Source of the DNA: CAYWHE01 sp964458125
GTDB lineage: Bacteria; Bacteroidota; Bacteroidia; AKYH767-A; OLB10
Length of the DNA stretch: 20,346 nucleotides
Reading direction: 5' to 3'
Assembly (NCBI GenBank): GCA_964458125.1
Contig: CAYWHE010000054.1
Span: 1-20,346, forward strand
A program made the translations under genes and the position numbers. Below the pieces are notes generated by a model, which did not search any database, had not been told where the DNA came from, and was given only the letters and a program-made list of their open reading frames with translations. Shown piece by piece: positions 8,807-17,163 of the stretch. Each line of letters begins with the position of its first letter. Position 1 is the stretch's first letter.

Positions 8807-9967
8807 TTATTTTTTTACACCAACTAACCCTGCAGCCATCGCTCTGGTTTCCATGTCCGTCTGAACATAATCTTCATAGGACGGGTGCCCGATGAAGGGA
8901 ATCCTTTCCAGGCAGGTTTCGATGATGACGGGCATATCCTGGAATCCGGCCCTGTCCTTTAAAAAGGCGTCCACCGCCACTTCATTGGCGGCATTTAATA
9001 CGCAGGGCATGTTGCCGCCTTTCATCATGGCCGTCCTGGCGAGGAAAAGGTTGCGAAAGGTATCTTCATCCGGAGCTTCGAAGGTGAGTTGGGAATAATT
9101 CATGAAATCGAAACGCGGAAAGTCGGATTTCATGCGGTTGGGGTATCCCAGCGCAAACTGGATGGGCAGTTTCATATCGGGCAGTCCCATCTGGGCTTTC
9201 ATGCTTCCGTCTTCAAACTGCACGATGGAATGGATGATGGATTGGGGATGCACGATCACGTCAATCTGCCCGGGCAGGAGGTTAAAGAGCCATTTGGCTT
9301 CGATGATCTCCAGTCCTTTGTTCATCAGGCTGGCCGAGTCGATGGTGATTTTGGCTCCCATCTGCCAGTTGGGGTGTTTCAGCGCCTGTTCCCGTGTTAC
9401 GGTTTTAAGGTACGCTGCTGTTTTCCCCCGGAAGGGACCGCCCGATGCCGTCAGGTATATTTTTTCGATGGGGTTGTGAAATTCCCCGGCCAGGCATTGA
9501 AAGATGGCGGAATGTTCCGAATCCACCGGGTAGATGTTGACGCCTTTTTCTTTGGCCAGCCGGGTGATGAGTTCACCGGCCACCACCAGGGTTTCCTTGT
9601 TGGCGAGTGCGATCTGCTTCCCGGCCCGTATGGCGGCAATGGTTGGTTTCAGGCCGGCATAACCCACCAGGGCCGTGAGTACCATATCCACCGGTTCCAT
9701 TTCCACCACCTGGGACATGGCTTCAGCGCCGGCAAAGACTTTGATTTCCTCCCTGGCCAGGGCATCTTTAACTTCCCGGTACCGCGAAGGGTCGGCAATG
9801 ACCACGGCATTTGGACGGAATGCCAGGGCCTGCTGAATGAGAAGCCCGCTGTTGCCATTCGAGGTGAGTACCTCCACTTCAAATGATCCGGGGTTGCGGC
9901 TGATAACCTCAAGGGCCTGGGTACCTATGGAACCGGTGCTGCCCAGGATGGCAATGTGTTTTTTCAA
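8807..9967 (-). CDS. dxr: 1-deoxy-D-xylulose-5-phosphate reductoisomerase
   Basis: A 386-residue cytoplasmic enzyme that converts 1-deoxy-D-xylulose 5-phosphate to 2-C-methyl-D-erythritol 4-phosphate with NADPH, the committed step of the MEP isoprenoid pathway. The NADPH-binding motif GSTGSIG is at residues 9-15 and ALANKETLV at 120-128. The metal ligands are D149 and E151 in YPVDSEHSAIFQ, and E220 after SASLMNKGLE. The substrate-binding loop holds GGPFR and HPNWQMGAKITIDSA. The C-terminal NAANEVAVDAFL segment is typical. Length is normal. The start codon is TTG at 9967: it gives the expected N-terminus MKKHIAILGSTG and no in-frame ATG lies upstream. A TAATTTTG box on the minus strand (10028-10021) may be a -7 element, but no -33 partner is seen, so expression from the kdsA transcript is also possible. 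Confidence 0.97.
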   Translation of the reverse strand: MKKHIAILGSTGSIGTQALEVISRNPGSFEVEVLTSNGNSGLLIQQALAFRPNAVVIADPSRYREVKDALAREEIKVFAGAEAMSQVVEMEPVDMVLTALVGYAGLKPTIAAIRAGKQIALANKETLVVAGELITRLAKEKGVNIYPVDSEHSAIFQCLAGEFHNPIEKIYLTASGGPFRGKTAAYLKTVTREQALKHPNWQMGAKITIDSASLMNKGLEIIEAKWLFNLLPGQIDVIVHPQSIIHSIVQFEDGSMKAQMGLPDMKLPIQFALGYPNRMKSDFPRFDFMNYSQLTFEAPDEDTFRNLFLARTAMMKGGNMPCVLNAANEVAVDAFLKDRAGFQDMPVIIETCLERIPFIGHPSYEDYVQTDMETRAMAAGLVGVKK

Positions 9968-10044
9968 AATGGTACTTTTATGGAACAGGCCTTCACCGGA
10001 TGAATAGCGGAAGGGCGTGACAAAATTACGAAATACTTGGCAGG

Positions 10045-10878
10045 TTAGCGCACCGCCTGACGGATGCGCAGTAGTTTTTCCAGCAGTCCTTCGAGCAGGT
10101 CCAGCCGGAGCATGTTGGCCCCGTCTGATTTGGCTACTGCAGGATTGGGATGGGTCTCGATAAAAATACCGTCAGCGCCCACGGCTATGGCTGCTTTGGC
10201 AATGGTTGCAATCAGTTCCGGTTTGCCGCCGGTAACGCCGGAAGATTGGTTGGGCTGTTGCAGGGAATGGGTGACATCCATCACCACGGGCACACCAAAA
10301 GTCTGCATGGCCGGTATACCACGGTAATCCACCACCAGGTCCTGGTAACCCAGCATGGTTCCCCGTTCGGTAAGCATCACGTGAGGATTCCCGGCATCCT
10401 TCACCTTGTTCACGGCAAATTTCATGGCTTCGGGAGATAAAAACTGCCCTTTTTTTATATTCACTGTTTTGCCGGTTTCAGAGGCAGCGACCAGCAAATC
10501 GGTCTGCCTGCATAAAAAAGCGGGGATCTGGAGGACGTCTACATAGGCAGCCGCCATGCCGGCTTCAGGACTTTCATGAATATCGGTCACCAGCGGCACC
10601 TGCAGGTCCTTACCGATTTTTTGCAGGATGCCCAGGGCCTTTTCATCTCCTATTCCGGTGAACGAATCCACGCGGGTGCGGTTGGCCTTACGGTAAGAAG
10701 CTTTAAAAATAAAAGGTATTTTAAGTTTATCGGTCAGCTCACGGATTTTGCCGGCAATGTCAAAGCAGATAGCTTCCCCTTCCACGACACAGGGGCCCGC
10801 CATCAGGAAAAAATTGCCTTCTGCTGTATGTTTAATTTTCGGAATATGTGCAATCACGGTTTTGGAAAAATGAAGCAC
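10045..10878 (-). CDS. kdsA: 3-deoxy-8-phosphooctulonate (Kdo-8-P) synthase, metal-dependent class
   Basis: A 277-residue cytoplasmic aldolase-type enzyme that condenses phosphoenolpyruvate with D-arabinose 5-phosphate to give Kdo-8-phosphate, the first dedicated step to the Kdo sugar of lipopolysaccharide. Signature segments are FKASYRKANRTRVDSF (about 58-73), VTDIHES, QIPAFLCRQTDLL, NIKKGQFLSPEAM, LTERGTMLGY and PVVMDVTHSLQQPN. The residues expected as metal ligands in the metal-dependent class are all present: C30 in MAGPC, H204 in VTHS, E241 in IETHPNP and D252 in SDGANML. The metal-free class has Asn at the Cys position. The start is a GTG at 10878, and the only nearby ATG would begin at residue 26 and remove part of the core. 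It follows rlmI by 64 bases and precedes dxr by 77 bases. Confidence 0.97.
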   Translation of the reverse strand: MLHFSKTVIAHIPKIKHTAEGNFFLMAGPCVVEGEAICFDIAGKIRELTDKLKIPFIFKASYRKANRTRVDSFTGIGDEKALGILQKIGKDLQVPLVTDIHESPEAGMAAAYVDVLQIPAFLCRQTDLLVAASETGKTVNIKKGQFLSPEAMKFAVNKVKDAGNPHVMLTERGTMLGYQDLVVDYRGIPAMQTFGVPVVMDVTHSLQQPNQSSGVTGGKPELIATIAKAAIAVGADGIFIETHPNPAVAKSDGANMLRLDLLEGLLEKLLRIRQAVR

Positions 10879-10942
10879 AAAGGTAACAAATCAGGGAGAC
10901 TTTGGTTCAGCCATGGAATCCGGGAAGTACATCCCCTTTTGT

Positions 10943-12118
10943 TTACTCCACGGCCAGGACCAGGCCTTTCAGGTATTCGCCTTCCGGATGATAGATGCTG
11001 ACAGGGTGATCGGCCGGCTGGCTGAGCCGATGCAGGATTTTTACATTTCGTCTGGCCTGTGCGGAAGCCATAAAGATTATTTTGGAAAACAGGGACCGGT
11101 CGATCACCTGGGAACAACTGAAGGTAAACAGGATGCCGTTCGGTTTTATCTTCCGGATGGCTTCATAATTCAAATGGCGGTAACCCACGGTGGCCTTATC
11201 AAGGCTGCTCAGGTGTTTGGCAAAAGCAGGAGGATCCAGCACCATCACATCATACTCTTCCTCCTGCCGGTCGAGGAAATCAAAAACGTCTAAGGTAAAA
11301 CTCCGGTGCCGGCCGGCAGAACCGTTCAACGCCACATTTTTATCCGTCTGTGTCATGGCCCGCTGGGAACTGTCCACAGAATGTACCAGGCTGGCATTAT
11401 CGAGGGCGTAAACGGAAAAGCCGCCGGTGTAACAAAAGGCATTCAGTACCTTTTTGCCGGCTGAGTAACGCCTGAGCAAATCCCGGTTTTCCCGCTGGTC
11501 AATAAAAAAACCTGTTTTCTGGCCGGCCTCCCAGTCCACTGCAAACAGAAAACCGTTTTCCCTGACCGTATCCTCCAGACGGCTTCCGGCCAGGTAACTG
11601 TTTTCCACCACCGCCTGACCGGCTTTGGAAAGGGATCCGGAACTTTTATCGTATACGGACCGGACGGAGTCACCGCAAATTTCCAGCAGGGCGCTGGTGA
11701 TCTCCTGCCTGGCTTCATACATGCCCAGGGTATGGGCCTGGAGGACGGCCGTGCGGTCATAAATATCGATGATCAGCCCGGGAAGTCCGTCCCCTTCGGC
11801 GTTGCAAAAACGAAATACATTGGTGGAGGGATGTCCGGTAAGCCCGAGCATGCTGCGCAGGGCGAAAGCCTTCTGCAGCTTTTCTTTCCAGAAGGAAGGT
11901 CCGATTTCCCGCTGTTCGAAACATATAGCCCTGACCGTTATACTGCCGTGGTGAAAATGCCCGGTACACAGGTAGCGGTTGTCGGCGGAGAACACTTCCA
12001 CGATTCCGCCTTCGCGGCAGCCCGGATCCTGCTGTGCAACCGCGCCGGAAAATACCCAGGGATGAAACTGGAGGAGGGAGCGTTCCTTTCCTTTTTTTAA
12101 ACGTATGGCGGGATACAC
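10943..12118 (-). CDS. rlmI: RlmI-type 23S rRNA (cytosine-C5) methyltransferase
   Basis: A 391-residue class I SAM-dependent methyltransferase. The N-terminal PUA domain (about 1-75) contains LKKGKERSLL and HPWVFSGAV, the family's opening signature. A linker domain follows with RFCNAEGDGLPGLIIDIYD. The Rossmann methyltransferase domain holds KTGFFIDQRENR, VLNAFCYTGGFSVYAL (SAM-binding motif I), VDSS, MVLDPPAF (motif IV) and FTFSCSQ, and the protein ends with HRLSQPADHP and PEGEYLKGL. This layout and length match RlmI of E. coli, which methylates C1962 of 23S rRNA. Target identity here is inferred from the family. The GTG start at 12118 places the N-terminus level with that of E. coli RlmI. 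It is followed by kdsA after 64 bases, with no functional link between the two visible. Confidence 0.92.
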   Translation of the reverse strand: MYPAIRLKKGKERSLLQFHPWVFSGAVAQQDPGCREGGIVEVFSADNRYLCTGHFHHGSITVRAICFEQREIGPSFWKEKLQKAFALRSMLGLTGHPSTNVFRFCNAEGDGLPGLIIDIYDRTAVLQAHTLGMYEARQEITSALLEICGDSVRSVYDKSSGSLSKAGQAVVENSYLAGSRLEDTVRENGFLFAVDWEAGQKTGFFIDQRENRDLLRRYSAGKKVLNAFCYTGGFSVYALDNASLVHSVDSSQRAMTQTDKNVALNGSAGRHRSFTLDVFDFLDRQEEEYDVMVLDPPAFAKHLSSLDKATVGYRHLNYEAIRKIKPNGILFTFSCSQVIDRSLFSKIIFMASAQARRNVKILHRLSQPADHPVSIYHPEGEYLKGLVLAVE

Positions 12119-12211
12119 GGCAGAATTGAAATGCAGGTTAAATTCAGTTAGTCCCCGGGCAGATCAGGAGGCAGGGTGATGATACGGAACCGGCGGGACA
12201 ACGGGCAAATT

Positions 12212-12245
12212 ACGGCATTCCATTTTTCATGGACAATGATGCCGT
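12212..12245 (-). other. Bulged hairpin between the membrane-protein gene and rlmI
   Basis: On the minus strand the transcript would fold as ACGGCAT / ATGCCGT (outer 7 bp) and TCCAT / ATGGA (inner 5 bp) around the loop GAAAA, with a five-base one-sided bulge. It lies 46-79 bases after the stop of the gene at 12291 and 94 bases before the rlmI start. The downstream bases (AATTTG) are only weakly U-rich, so it could be a poor terminator or an mRNA structure. Confidence 0.35.
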
Positions 12246-12290
12246 GATGAAACGGTTGGAAATACCTGCCGGCAGGCGTTCCGGGAAGGC

Positions 12291-14276
12291 TCAACGATCC
12301 CTGGCGGGAAGGGGAGAAAGGAAGTTGTCGGAAAGAATGAGCAGTTTTTCCCCCGACAGGCTGTCGCTGATGGTTTTGATCACCAGCTGATCCAGGGCGG
12401 AATCCACCAGTCCAGGTTTTTCTACAAAGATGTAGCCGATTTTGTTTTTCCGGATGAATTCCAGGCGGCTGTCGTTTACCGTTAAATAGCTTCCCGTTCC
12501 TTTTTCATGCCGGATGAATTTCTGAAACTGTTGTGATTCAAGGAACTCTTTCTCCTGCAGGCGGCTGAAACTGTCCAAGCTTAGCGGGATGTTGCTGATA
12601 TTATCGAGGGACAGGATTCGGAAATTATTTTTCAGGTGACCAAGAAACCAGGGACAGGCATTCAGGTCGAGGGCAAAATCCTTGAAGCTGCGCAGCCGTC
12701 CGGTATTGCATATCCGTCCGCCTGTTTTATCCAGCGGCTGCAGCGCCTCGCTCACTTCCTTCATATAGGAGCGGGAATACGAACGGGCATAGGAAGCCTT
12801 TTGTTCGGAAAGCATGCCGATATATTTATCCAGCTGGTAGCAGGACCAGGCGGAAAACAAAATGAGCATGGCGTAACGGTAATGGAGGTGGGCGGACTGA
12901 ATATAAAGCCATATCAGGGTTGAAAAAATCGCAAAGGACAGCATGGTCATGCCGGTGTTGCTGTAAAGCTGGGAGGAATCGTACTTCTGGTACCATACGG
13001 TAAACGCCGCGGAAGAAGCCGTCACCAGCAGGAGAGCCAGGATGGCGATTACCCGGTACGTTTCCCTTTTCATCAGGTTCCCGAACTGGAAGGATATGAT
13101 GAGGATGACGGGAAGAAAAAGAAGCAGGGCCATGAAGATGTTGTTCAGGAATAAGCTGAGGAGTAAACCGGAATGAAGCAGCGTACGGATGTTGGTTTCC
13201 ACAATGGCAGCGCTGTGTTCCAGGGAGAAGCGCGGATCGGCCTGTTCCCGGAGCGCATAGAACAGATACAGGAAAAGTGCGGTGGCGATGGTGGCCGCCA
13301 GCACCATTTTTATATTGAAATAACAAAGCCTTTTTAAACAGTTCAGACCCGAGAACAGCAGGATGGTGACCAGTACGGGAATGGATGAGGAAGCTGAGAT
13401 TACGGGCAGAACCAGCAACGTCAGCAGGGCGGCCGTGATGCGTTTCTGAAAGGCGTGCACCAGGAAAGCGCAAAACACCAGGTACGGGAACAGGTATTTT
13501 TTATGAAAAAGAGCCGAAGCATAAAAAAAATAATCGTTGCCCTGAAGGAGTGTTTCATCCAGCAGGGGCCATCGTATTCCCTGGAAAAAGAAAAAGGATA
13601 TGGCCAGTATCCGCAACCCCGGTCCGGGTGTTCCGCCCGCCGCTTCAGCCAGGGCAAGCAACCCGCAGTAGAGCATCACGAACAGCGCCACATGGCAGAT
13701 GAGCTGCTGGGTAAGCAGGGCCGGCAGACCGGTCGTTTTGGCCAGGAAGGCATTCAGCCAGATTTCAAAGTAATGATAGGGGACAGGCGGGATATTGTTT
13801 TCGGTCAGGTCCAGGTTCATGTTTTCAATGCCGGCGACATTCAGGTAATCCGCCAGGCGTGCGTAATAAATATAATCGGGATGAGGCGGAACAGGGAAGG
13901 GCAGCTGACGGTCGCTCAGGAGGAAAAAAAAGAAAAAAAATACGGTAAGGGCAAAGACCAGAAGTTCGGCGGCTTTTTTCCAGTCCGGGCGGAAAACTTC
14001 GCGTAAAGCAAGGGGCGCCGGAAATTTTCCTTTCATACGGCCGGAGATCAAAAGGATCAGAGACGGAATAAGCAGCCCTGTATTCACGGTATTCCCTTTG
14101 GTGACGGCAGCGGAGTATAGCAAAACCGTACCAAGCGTACCGGCAAAGAGTTTCATGAAAACCGCCTGCCAGGATGTATGTATGCGCAAACGGAAAGCAT
14201 ATACGATAATACCGCCCGTAAAATACAGAAAGATCAGCAGGAAAACGGAAGCGGCAAGGTAGGGTAGCGGATTCAT
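12291..14276 (-). CDS. Polytopic membrane protein, putative GT-C-like glycosyltransferase
   Basis: A 661-residue protein with about 12-14 hydrophobic helices in residues 1-490 and a soluble C-terminal domain (about 505-661). The first large loop has HPDYIYYARLADYLN (D134 in the position where GT-C enzymes carry a catalytic acid) and PYHYFEIW (166-173). The C-terminal domain ends with YIFVEKPGLVDSALDQLV and LLILSDNF, resembling the end of many GT-C-type proteins (a strand, a helix, then a short strand near the C-terminus). The class assignment is inference from this layout; no donor or acceptor can be named. Such enzymes use polyprenyl-phosphate sugars in envelope glycan assembly, which would suit the neighbouring kdsA. 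A run of six Phe (113-118) is encoded by two T8 tracts separated by one C (13940-13924). No promoter was recognised upstream. Confidence 0.8.
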   Translation of the reverse strand: MNPLPYLAASVFLLIFLYFTGGIIVYAFRLRIHTSWQAVFMKLFAGTLGTVLLYSAAVTKGNTVNTGLLIPSLILLISGRMKGKFPAPLALREVFRPDWKKAAELLVFALTVFFFFFFLLSDRQLPFPVPPHPDYIYYARLADYLNVAGIENMNLDLTENNIPPVPYHYFEIWLNAFLAKTTGLPALLTQQLICHVALFVMLYCGLLALAEAAGGTPGPGLRILAISFFFFQGIRWPLLDETLLQGNDYFFYASALFHKKYLFPYLVFCAFLVHAFQKRITAALLTLLVLPVISASSSIPVLVTILLFSGLNCLKRLCYFNIKMVLAATIATALFLYLFYALREQADPRFSLEHSAAIVETNIRTLLHSGLLLSLFLNNIFMALLLFLPVILIISFQFGNLMKRETYRVIAILALLLVTASSAAFTVWYQKYDSSQLYSNTGMTMLSFAIFSTLIWLYIQSAHLHYRYAMLILFSAWSCYQLDKYIGMLSEQKASYARSYSRSYMKEVSEALQPLDKTGGRICNTGRLRSFKDFALDLNACPWFLGHLKNNFRILSLDNISNIPLSLDSFSRLQEKEFLESQQFQKFIRHEKGTGSYLTVNDSRLEFIRKNKIGYIFVEKPGLVDSALDQLVIKTISDSLSGEKLLILSDNFLSPLPARDR

Positions 14277-14639
14277 GCGGCCGGCCGGACAGACGTTGCA
14301 GGGCCTTGCCTGTTTATACCGATTCCAGGCGGTTAAGTTGCCGGAAGACCCGTCTGATTTTGCAAAAGAAGTGTAACCCGGAAGGGATGAATGACGTAGC
14401 GATCCGGCAGGTCAAGTGAAACGGTTTGCACTTTCGTTTGCCCGGATCATAAGGGTAACGGGGGAGTTGTTTTGTTTCTTCGCTTCAATTATCTGTTTCC
14501 GGATAAAAGGGTATCAGGAGACTAATTCATGTATCGTGTTTCAGACAGTTAATACGATTTTGTCCGGATCAACAGGTGCTTGTCATCCGGATAAAAGAAA
14601 ACAATACTACTTTTACAGGAATAAAGTCAAGATAAAAAC
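14277..14639. other. Intergenic region between divergent genes, with a repeated CCGGAT motif
   Basis: This 363-base spacer separates the minus-strand membrane-protein gene from the plus-strand atpZ-like gene. No credible coding region is seen. CCGGAT occurs four times in one direction (14442, 14499, 14564, 14587). Two of these are part of an exact 12-base direct repeat TCCGGATAAAAG (14498-14509 and 14586-14597). A TACTTTTA box at 14608-14615 is one mismatch off the Bacteroidota -7 element, but the nearest TTG is 25 bases upstream, slightly too far. Confidence 0.5.
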
Positions 14640-14867
14640 ATGGATCCTGAGCAGGACAAGGAAGTTAAGAAAAGCGTGAATGCCTATGCCCGTTATTCAG
14701 CCATGGGTATACAGATGGTGGTGATTGTAGCTTTGGGAGTTATTGGCGGAGTAAAACTGGATGAATGGCTGAGGCCGGAAAAATTTCCACTGTTTACGGT
14801 TTGCCTGACCCTGTTTTCCATTTTCGGATCGCTGTATCTTTTTTTAAAGGATTTTATTAAAAAATAA
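14640..14867 (+). CDS. atpZ: AtpZ/AtpI-family small membrane protein
   Basis: A 75-residue protein with two membrane helices (about residues 21-39 and 49-70). A charged N-terminus (DPEQDKEVKKSVNAYARYS), GIQMVVIVALGVIGGVKLDEWL and LTLFSIFGSLYLFLKDFIKK fit the AtpZ family (F0F1-ATPase subunit, gene 1 type) in order and length. Family members sit ahead of the F0 genes and are thought to help c-ring assembly or divalent cation uptake for the ATP synthase. In this window no atpB, atpE or other ATP synthase gene follows: the next gene is a sensor kinase. The symbol is given by family resemblance only. The start ATG at 14640 follows an A-rich leader, usual for this phylum. Confidence 0.8.
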   Translation: MDPEQDKEVKKSVNAYARYSAMGIQMVVIVALGVIGGVKLDEWLRPEKFPLFTVCLTLFSIFGSLYLFLKDFIKK

Positions 14868-14984
14868 TTCGTTGCGGTTCCCCGCGCTGATTCCTTCCGG
14901 CGAACGTTCAGGAATGGACCGGAAAATTCCCTCAGCGAATGCTGGCAACCATAGTCAAAACGGGAGGAGTCATGATAAAAATCA

Positions 14985-15017
14985 TTTGTTTATGCCCGCT
15001 AAACAACCGTATTTTTA
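14985..15017 (+). promoter_or_regulatory. Candidate promoter for the TPR-kinase gene
   Basis: TTTG (14985-14988), a 21-base spacer and TATTTTTA (15010-15017) fit the Bacteroidota promoter with one mismatch in the final base. Transcription would start near 15023. This argues against translation starts at or close to 15025 and favours the ATG at 15082. Confidence 0.42.
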
Positions 15018-15081
15018 CTGTTGATTGAGCCGGATGAAATCAGTCCATAGGATGGAACGTATTTTTAAAAAACTAAAGATT

Positions 15082-17163
15082 ATGAAGACGGTAATGATTG
15101 TTTTGTTTACACTTTCACTACATGTGGTAATGGCCGATGGTGACAACGAACTGGATTCACTCCTTGTGCTGGCGGGCTCCATGCCGGAGGATACCGTCAG
15201 GCTCCGGGTTTTAAGCCGCCTGGCGGAAGAAGCTCCGGATGATCAATGGCCGGAGTATAACCGGCAGCTGAAAACGCTGGCGGGCAAACTGATGAGATCG
15301 GATCACCCGGAAGTACAGCGTCTGGCACGTAAATACTTTGGAAAGGCGATTGGCAATGAAGGGTTTCTGAAAGGTTCGTCAGGAGAGTATACGCAGGCCA
15401 TCGGTCTTTTTAACCGGAGTGTTGCAATTTTCAGGGAACTTGGAGATGAGGGGGAGCTGGCATCTGCCCTTTTTAACCTGGGCACCATGTATTCCCTGAA
15501 AGGAAATCTGAATGCGGCCATGAATGTGTTTACCTGGAGTTATTATTTGAGACTCAGGGCAGGCCGTGAGGAAGCGGCCGTGAAATCTTTGTTTAATATG
15601 GCTACCATGCAGGTGAAGTCGGGAAATATAGCCCAGGGACTGGACATGTTGTTTCAATGCCTGAGGATGTTTGAGCAGCAGGGTAATCTGGCTGAAGTGG
15701 CCAGAACGTGTACCAATATTGCTTATTGCTATACGTATGAAGAAGAACATGAAAAGGCCATGCAGTTCAGGGAAAGGGCCCTTCAGCTCAATCTGCAGTT
15801 AAAGGATGATGCCGGTATTGCACAGGGTTATTTTAACTATGGCGTTCATTTTATCCGGACCAGGGAATATGAGAAGGCTTTGGACATGTTTCGAAAAAGT
15901 CTTTCCATCCGGGAAAAAGCCGGTAACAGGGTGACCATGTCAGAATGTTATTCGAGGATCGGGCTGATTTATAACTGGGTTGAGGCTTTTGATTCTTCCG
16001 TTTATTATTGCAGAAAGGCTTTGTCCATCCAGGAGGCGGCAGGGCATGCCGATGGCATGGTCAACAGCTACATCACACTTGGATCGGCTTATAACCGGAT
16101 GGGGCAGTATGGTCCGGCTGATGAGATGATTCACAAGGCCCTGGAGGTTGCCCGTAAAATGGGGTCTCCGGAATACATCAGCAAATCCGAACTTCAGCTT
16201 TCCGAAATCCTGTTCAACAGGGGCGAATATAAGGAAGCGATGGTTCATCACCGGGAGTATGTGGTTTATAAGGACACGGCCAGTAATCAGCAGGTGAGGA
16301 AATTGGCCCTCAGTAAGCAGTTTCAATACGAGTTTGACAGGAAAGCAACGGTTATGAAAGCCGAACATGAAAAAAAACAGGCGCTTGCCGCAGCCGAAGT
16401 CCGGAAACAACGGGTACTCAGCAATTCCGTTTTACTGGGTTCGCTGATGACCGGTTTGTTTTCGTTTATTCAGATCCGGTCCTATAACCGGAGAAAGAAG
16501 ATTTCCTTTGAGCGACAAGTGTCGGAAGTGGAGATGAAGGCATTGCGCTCGCAGATGAACCCGCATTTTATTTTTAATGCCCTCCAGTCGGTCAATGATT
16601 TTATTCTGAAAAAGGATATGGCCAACGCTTCGAAGTTCCTGATTAAATTTTCCAAACTGATGCGGTCCGTTCTGGAAAATTCCATGCACAGGGAAGTTTC
16701 GCTGGAAAAGGATCTGGCCAGCCTTGAACTTTATATGCAGCTGGAATCAACCCGGCTTGACAAACCCTTTTCTTATGAAATCGTTGTGGATGAAAACCTG
16801 GACCGGGATTCCATCCTGGTGCCACCGTTGATTTTGCAGCCTTTTGTTGAAAATTCGATCTGGCATGGTCTGAAAAATAAAATGGACCCTGGAAAAATCA
16901 GGATTGAAATCAGGGAAAAAAATGATGCCATCAGCTGCATTATAGAAGATAATGGTGTCGGTCGTGAACTGGCCACCAGGATGAAGCAGCCTTCACCGGA
17001 AAAAAGAGAATCGCTGGGAATGAAGCTCACCCGCGAACGGTTGAAGATACTGGAAAAATTTAACAACTTCCGGTCCAAGCTGGAAATTACGGATCTGAAA
17101 GACGCTTTGAACAACCCCATGGGACTGCGCGTGGAATTATCGCTTCCTTTATCTACCTATTGA
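15082..17163 (+). CDS. TPR-sensor LytS-type histidine kinase, orphan
   Basis: A 693-residue sensor kinase. The start is set at the ATG at 15082, because it opens a signal-peptide-like N-terminus (MKTVMIVLFTLSLHVVMA) and lies about 60 bases after a candidate transcription start. In-frame TTG 15025, ATG 15034 and ATG 15052 are alternatives. About residues 100-395 form roughly seven tetratricopeptide repeats, for example ALFNLGTMYSLKGNLNAAM and YEKALDMFRKSLSIREKAG. A coiled coil follows, then one membrane helix (about 446-466) and a His_kinase domain with NPHFIFN (H496), VENSIWHGL (N592) and an intact DNGVG lid motif, then RESLGMKLTRERL. The TPR array is thus periplasmic and the kinase cytoplasmic. 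LytS-type kinases normally have a LytTR regulator next to them. None is found within the 3 kb downstream or the atpZ-like gene upstream, so its partner is elsewhere. What it senses is unknown. Confidence 0.92.
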   Translation: MKTVMIVLFTLSLHVVMADGDNELDSLLVLAGSMPEDTVRLRVLSRLAEEAPDDQWPEYNRQLKTLAGKLMRSDHPEVQRLARKYFGKAIGNEGFLKGSSGEYTQAIGLFNRSVAIFRELGDEGELASALFNLGTMYSLKGNLNAAMNVFTWSYYLRLRAGREEAAVKSLFNMATMQVKSGNIAQGLDMLFQCLRMFEQQGNLAEVARTCTNIAYCYTYEEEHEKAMQFRERALQLNLQLKDDAGIAQGYFNYGVHFIRTREYEKALDMFRKSLSIREKAGNRVTMSECYSRIGLIYNWVEAFDSSVYYCRKALSIQEAAGHADGMVNSYITLGSAYNRMGQYGPADEMIHKALEVARKMGSPEYISKSELQLSEILFNRGEYKEAMVHHREYVVYKDTASNQQVRKLALSKQFQYEFDRKATVMKAEHEKKQALAAAEVRKQRVLSNSVLLGSLMTGLFSFIQIRSYNRRKKISFERQVSEVEMKALRSQMNPHFIFNALQSVNDFILKKDMANASKFLIKFSKLMRSVLENSMHREVSLEKDLASLELYMQLESTRLDKPFSYEIVVDENLDRDSILVPPLILQPFVENSIWHGLKNKMDPGKIRIEIREKNDAISCIIEDNGVGRELATRMKQPSPEKRESLGMKLTRERLKILEKFNNFRSKLEITDLKDALNNPMGLRVELSLPLSTY

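Noticed and set aside
9089..9886. 265-codon open frame on the plus strand
   Set aside because: It lies entirely antisense to dxr, whose motifs are unambiguous, and its translation shows no domain.
10878..10885. TACCTTTG on the minus strand as the kdsA promoter
   Set aside because: The box ends on the first base of the GTG start, so transcription would begin inside the coding sequence, and there is no TTG at the right distance.
14416..14679. 87-codon open frame overlapping the atpZ-like start
   Set aside because: It runs through the regulatory spacer and overlaps the clear two-helix protein in another frame.
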